A DNA stretch of 64,000 nt from Candidatus Zixiibacteriota bacterium (GTDB taxonomy: Bacteria; Zixibacteria; MSB-5A5; GN15; PGXB01). The notes beneath the pieces are model-generated. The model was not told the origin of the DNA, made no database searches, and was given only the letters and a program-made list of their open reading frames with translations. How positions within the stretch are numbered: position 1 is the first letter of the stretch; every line of letters begins with the position of its first letter. Shown here piece after piece: positions 61,457 to 64,000 of this stretch. Location: the NCBI GenBank assembly GCA_900498245.1, contig LS998015.1, forward strand, positions 2,430,069-2,494,068, written 5' to 3'. The position numbers and the translations under genes were made by a program.

Positions 61457-62047
61457 TTATCCGCGCCGCTTCCGCTTCTGTACTTCCTTATGCCGGAAAC
61501 AATCCACGACATGATCATTCACCATCCCCGCCGCCTGCATGAAAGCATAACATATGGTCGGACCGACAAAAGAAAAACCCCGTTTTTTGAGATCTTTGCT
61601 CATCGCGATAGATTCCTCCGTAATCGCCGGAATGCCCTTAATGGTTTCGAAGCGGTTGATTATCGGTTTGCCGCCCACAAAGGACCAGATATAACGGTCG
61701 AATGTGCCAAATTCCTTTTTTACTTTAAGAAAAGCCCGGGCATTTGTCACAATTGACTCAATCTTCTTTCTGTTCCGGATAATTCCTTCATTTATCAGCA
61801 ATTTTTCCATCCGGCGCTTATCATAGCGGGCAATTTTGACGGCATCGAAATTATCCAGCGCGGCCCTATAGTTCTCGCGTCTCTGCAATATCGACGCCCA
61901 CGTCAGCCCGGCCTGCATTCCGTCAAGAATCAGAAATTCAAACAATTTGCGATCATCATGAAGCGGCGTGCCCCACTCGGTGTCATGATATTTTATCATG
62001 AGCGGACTTCCCGGCCAGGGACAGCGCGTCTTAACTTTGCCTGTCAT
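61457..62047 (-). CDS. tag: DNA-3-methyladenine glycosylase I
   Basis: 196 residues from ATG 62047 (MTGKVKTRCPWPG); the frame extends 20 codons further but without family sequence. Tag motifs: CPWPGSPLMIKYHDTEWGTP (about 9-28), DGMQAGLTWASILQRRENYR (about 45-64), GIIRNRKKIES (about 90-100), and the zinc-binding end VVDCFRHKE with Cys and His. It removes 3-methyladenine from alkylated DNA. It faces the upstream lipoprotein gene tail-to-tail and is not obviously linked to other genes. Confidence 0.95.
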   Translation of the reverse strand: MTGKVKTRCPWPGSPLMIKYHDTEWGTPLHDDRKLFEFLILDGMQAGLTWASILQRRENYRAALDNFDAVKIARYDKRRMEKLLINEGIIRNRKKIESIVTNARAFLKVKKEFGTFDRYIWSFVGGKPIINRFETIKGIPAITEESIAMSKDLKKRGFSFVGPTICYAFMQAAGMVNDHVVDCFRHKEVQKRKRRG

Positions 62048-62147
62048 CGCTATCAAGTCTTCTATTATTTCGGTTATTTCAGGAAATGATAGGCATATCA
62101 AGGGCATTAATCAATATAATTACCTCTATTTCCGGCCCGAATATGAT

Positions 62148-63092
62148 TTAAATATAACGCGGCACCGGTCCGCTTCGGTACAGGTATGATATCAAAAATG
62201 AGACATCGATTATATTGACAATTCCATCGCCATTAGCATCGGCCGTCTCTCTCAAAACCGGAGCCGCCCCGCCTCTATAAAGCGAATTGATCAGATGGGA
62301 AATATCCAATATATTAACAAATCCATTACCATTGGCATCACCGCATGGGTGGATTGTCATCGCGCCGGGAATAATAGTAACCAACTCCGTATCAATTACC
62401 GTAACATAGCTGGTATCGATGATAATCGAATCGGCTGGCGGCCCCGATACCCGGCTCCACTGGAGGCAAATGCTATCGGGGGGGGGCGGCAACCAGGCGT
62501 CGCATCTGAACCATGATGTGTCGCAAACCGCGGCCAGTTTGACACCGATCAAAAGACCGTCTTCAGTGCTGAATTGTACATTGTCGGTATTCAAATTAAT
62601 AAAAATCATGGCGCTGCGATCTGTCGTCGTGTCCGGAATATCGTAATTGTTCGCCACCAGTTTTATGAGAGGAATGTCGGGAGGAGGGGGAAAACCGATG
62701 CACGGCACCCTCGTTCCCGGCGGAACCGAAGAAGCCATCGCCACGATACTCAAATCGTGGCCGGTGCCGCTTAAGGAATGGGCCTGAATCGTCGGCCAGC
62801 CGGATATAAGTGTTCCCGAAGTATCTATCATTTCCATTCCCGTCCCATTGAAAATCATAATATCCGGCTGCTCGATAAAAATGTTCAACTTGAAAGCGGC
62901 CACGGAATCGCCCAAATCGGTCAGATAAACCGGAATCCGGAGTTGCTGTTCGCCCGGATATCCCGCCACCGAATCGATTCTTATTCCCAGTCGCGCCGAG
63001 ACCTGCGCAACTGCCCCGGTCGCAGTCACGCACCAGCCGCCAATCAGCACCGATGCGGTCCAGAGAGCAATCCTGCCAAGTTTCAAACACAT
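62148..63092 (-). CDS. Secreted cohesin-like protein with dockerin-type repeats
   Basis: 314 residues from ATG 63092, with a strong AAAGGAG; a longer frame to 63257 would cross tRNA-Sec and is rejected. Signal peptide (about 1-25). Residues about 28-190 form a cohesin-like beta domain (GYPGEQQLRIPVYLTDLG, VAAFKLNIFIEQPDIMIF, then GLLIGVKLAAV). The C-terminus (about 250-312) holds a dockerin-like pair, DANGNGFVNILDISHLINSL and DANGDGIVNIIDVSFLISYL, each with YRGGAAP or YRSGPVP. It would be an extracellular scaffold or surface protein. It sits 90 nt downstream of tRNA-Sec and may read from that promoter. Confidence 0.78.
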   Translation of the reverse strand: MCLKLGRIALWTASVLIGGWCVTATGAVAQVSARLGIRIDSVAGYPGEQQLRIPVYLTDLGDSVAAFKLNIFIEQPDIMIFNGTGMEMIDTSGTLISGWPTIQAHSLSGTGHDLSIVAMASSVPPGTRVPCIGFPPPPDIPLIKLVANNYDIPDTTTDRSAMIFINLNTDNVQFSTEDGLLIGVKLAAVCDTSWFRCDAWLPPPPDSICLQWSRVSGPPADSIIIDTSYVTVIDTELVTIIPGAMTIHPCGDANGNGFVNILDISHLINSLYRGGAAPVLRETADANGDGIVNIIDVSFLISYLYRSGPVPRYI

Positions 63093-63182
63093 AGTGGCTC
63101 CTTTCTTGAAACGGTTTGCGGCCGGATGAAACCGGCCCTTGAAATAGAATATAGGCATTTCCCCCGAATGCCCATAAAAAAA

Positions 63183-63275
63183 CGGAAGGGGTAGGAATCG
63201 AACCCACCGGAGACGGCATAACCGCCTCCCCACGGTTTTGAAGACCGCAAGGGCCACCAGACCCTATCCGCTTCC
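63183..63275 (-). tRNA. selC: tRNA-Sec (selenocysteine, anticodon TCA)
   Basis: A 93-nt gene with the marks of selC: anticodon TCA in loop CTTCAAA, a 6-bp D-stem AGGGTC/GGCCCT closing a 4-nt TGGT loop, a long variable arm (GGAGGCGG / CCGTCTCC) and T-arm GTGGG/CCTAC with loop TTCGATT. The acceptor GGAAGCG/CCCTTCC pairs except one C-C position. CCA is not encoded; a T-run follows. It implies a selenoprotein system elsewhere in the genome. Confidence 0.93.
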
Positions 63276-63281
63276 AGAACA

Positions 63282-63310
63282 ATTATAATAAAATGCATAT
63301 TTCAAATCAA
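63282..63310 (-). promoter_or_regulatory. Sigma-70-like promoter of tRNA-Sec
   Basis: TTGATT (63310-63305) and perfect TATAAT (63287-63282) on the minus strand, exact 17-nt spacer, 6 nt before the tRNA 5' end. Confidence 0.7.
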
Positions 63311-63932
63311 GGAGGGGACGGCCGCGACCGGCCCGCCGTATGACTAATCGACGACCGCTCCCCTGCCTTTTAATTTTCCACCGGGTCCCCCGTCTCTCAT
63401 CCTCGGCGAATTCCAGCTGAGCCCGACCTTTACGTTTCTAAAAAATCGCCTCGTGAGTCCCGTGAAACCCGGTTATTTTAGGGCGGGGATGGCGAATATC
63501 CTTTTTCGCCGCCCGCCCATCGCGCACAGAAGAACCTCTCTCCCGGAATTTTTAACCGACCGTCTGCAAAAAGCCGTGACGATAAACCGCCACTTTTAAT
63601 TTAGAATATTCCGACTGTGCAGAAATTATGGGGCGAGAGTGTCCTCGCCGGCAAATGACTCTGTGGATTCTGAATCTTATTGCGGTTAAGAGCGGCGGAA
63701 GACCAGCCGAGGCCGCCGTAGGCAAAAGAAAAAGGAACCATTTTCCTAAAAGAAAACAGGAACCGCGTTGCAGAGTCACAGTACACCTCCGGTAGAAGGA
63801 GTTACAAATGCACTTTACTCTTTAACGAAGGTTCCCTACAGTTCCTCTAAAAGACCTGTTTTGAAATTTCCAACCTATTACCGCAGTTAAAATAATAGAT
63901 CGAAAATGTTTGTCAAGAAAAAAATTGAGGTA
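63311..63932. other. Protein-poor stretch, possible structured RNA or leader
   Basis: About 620 nt lack a convincing gene. A minus-strand promoter lies at 63889-63916. Downstream of it the transcript would contain paired segments: GGGAACC (about 63829-63835) with GGTTCC (about 63760), a CTCC-TTCTACC-GGAG hairpin (about 63787-63801) and TTTTC/GAAAA. Two overlapping small frames exist (63552-63779 with GGAGG before a GTG, and 63601-63786), but neither resembles a known protein. I cannot match the stretch to RNase P, tmRNA, SRP or a named riboswitch. Confidence 0.4.
63889..63916 (-). promoter_or_regulatory. Sigma-70-like promoter reading into the protein-poor stretch
   Basis: TTGACA (63916-63911) and TATTTT (63894-63889) on the minus strand with a 16-nt spacer, located just past the stop of the partial gene at the right edge. 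Confidence 0.5.
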
Positions 63933-64000
63933 TTAAATCGATCGGACCGGCATCGTGGAGGGATCTTCTATCAGGATATTTTCTTTGATGGCGAAGGCCT
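63933..64000 (-). CDS. C-terminal fragment of an unidentified gene at the right edge
   Basis: Minus-strand frame entering from the right edge and ending TAA at 63933, encoding AFAIKENILIEDPSTMPVRS and one more residue. A second frame is also open over this short piece, so the coding assignment is tentative and no function can be given. Confidence 0.35.
   Translation of the reverse strand, partial: AFAIKENILIEDPSTMPVRSI

Noticed and set aside
63093-63257. N-terminal extension of the cohesin/dockerin protein
   Set aside because: It would read through the selenocysteine tRNA. The ATG at 63092 with AAAGGAG and a signal peptide is a clear start.
63552-63786. Two overlapping 60-75-codon frames on the minus strand
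   Set aside because: One has GGAGG before a GTG, but both translations are basic, low in family-like features and mutually exclusive; described only as part of a protein-poor stretch.

Overview
The window looks like chromosome from an uncultured Gram-negative bacterium of the Fibrobacterota-Chlorobiota-Bacteroidota side of the tree, most likely candidate phylum Zixibacteria. The grounds are secreted proteins ending in YPNPFNP / SGVYFYRL type A (type IX secretion-like) tails, PorV/PorQ-type and TonB-dependent outer-membrane proteins, lipoproteins with clear lipoboxes, and dockerin-like pairs of the form DANGNGxVNILDVSxLIN with LYRGGPAP. The phylum is an inference; no rRNA is present. Coding is dense and mostly on the minus strand. 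I see no prophage, insertion sequence or CRISPR array.

Layout. 0-4.3 kb: a subtilase cut by the window edge, diverging from a GT39-type membrane glycosyltransferase fused to TPRs. 4.4-11.3 kb: an outer-membrane cluster (TonB-dependent receptor, PorV/PorQ-like protein, large lipoprotein) behind a promoter with a leader of about 200 nt. 11.3-14.4 kb: lipoate ligase-like protein, a two-TM RCK potassium channel, tRNA-Arg and a membrane-anchored PP2C phosphatase. 14.5-20.5 kb: two secreted proteins with type A tails that share an unnamed module; one is a 1618-residue multidomain protein. 20.8-24.5 kb: VanZ-like, GNAT, CBS-pair, RlmI-like methyltransferase, tRNA-Pro and RdgB.

24.6-33.4 kb is the metabolic centre. 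A four-subunit 2-oxoacid:ferredoxin oxidoreductase is packed directly against NuoE/NuoF/HoxU-like NADH-module subunits and a polyferredoxin, with a P-loop ATPase at the head of the operon. No hydrogenase or complex I membrane gene is present. A terminator closes this operon, and a citryl-CoA lyase-type gene follows in the next unit. The reading is direct electron transfer between 2-oxoacid decarboxylation, ferredoxin and NAD(H), probably within an incomplete or reversible TCA cycle.

33.5-37.5 kb: a degenerate polysaccharide deacetylase, a secreted M14 carboxypeptidase with dockerin-like repeats, and a small beta-barrel protein. 37.5-42.8 kb: tRNA-Leu, secG and lower glycolysis (tpiA, pgk, gap) with a phosphofructokinase carrying the Asp/Lys pair of PPi-dependent enzymes, behind a near-consensus promoter. 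42.9-50.4 kb: an aspartyl protease, the elongasome genes rodA-mrdA-mreD-mreC (no mreB), a lone PTS EIIA, a 55-residue Trm112-like protein and accA. 50.4-59.8 kb: an envelope polysaccharide or glycosylation operon (WecA/MraY-type transferase, three GT2 enzymes, YfhO-like and GT39-TPR membrane proteins, DegT aminotransferase). 59.8-64 kb: a lipoprotein behind a perfect sigma-54 box, Tag glycosylase, a cohesin-like/dockerin secreted protein, tRNA-Sec, and a protein-poor, possibly RNA-encoding stretch.

A recurring vegetative promoter type, TTGAC(T/A)-N16-19-TATTTT/TATAAT, precedes several units. None of the four tRNA genes encodes its CCA end.
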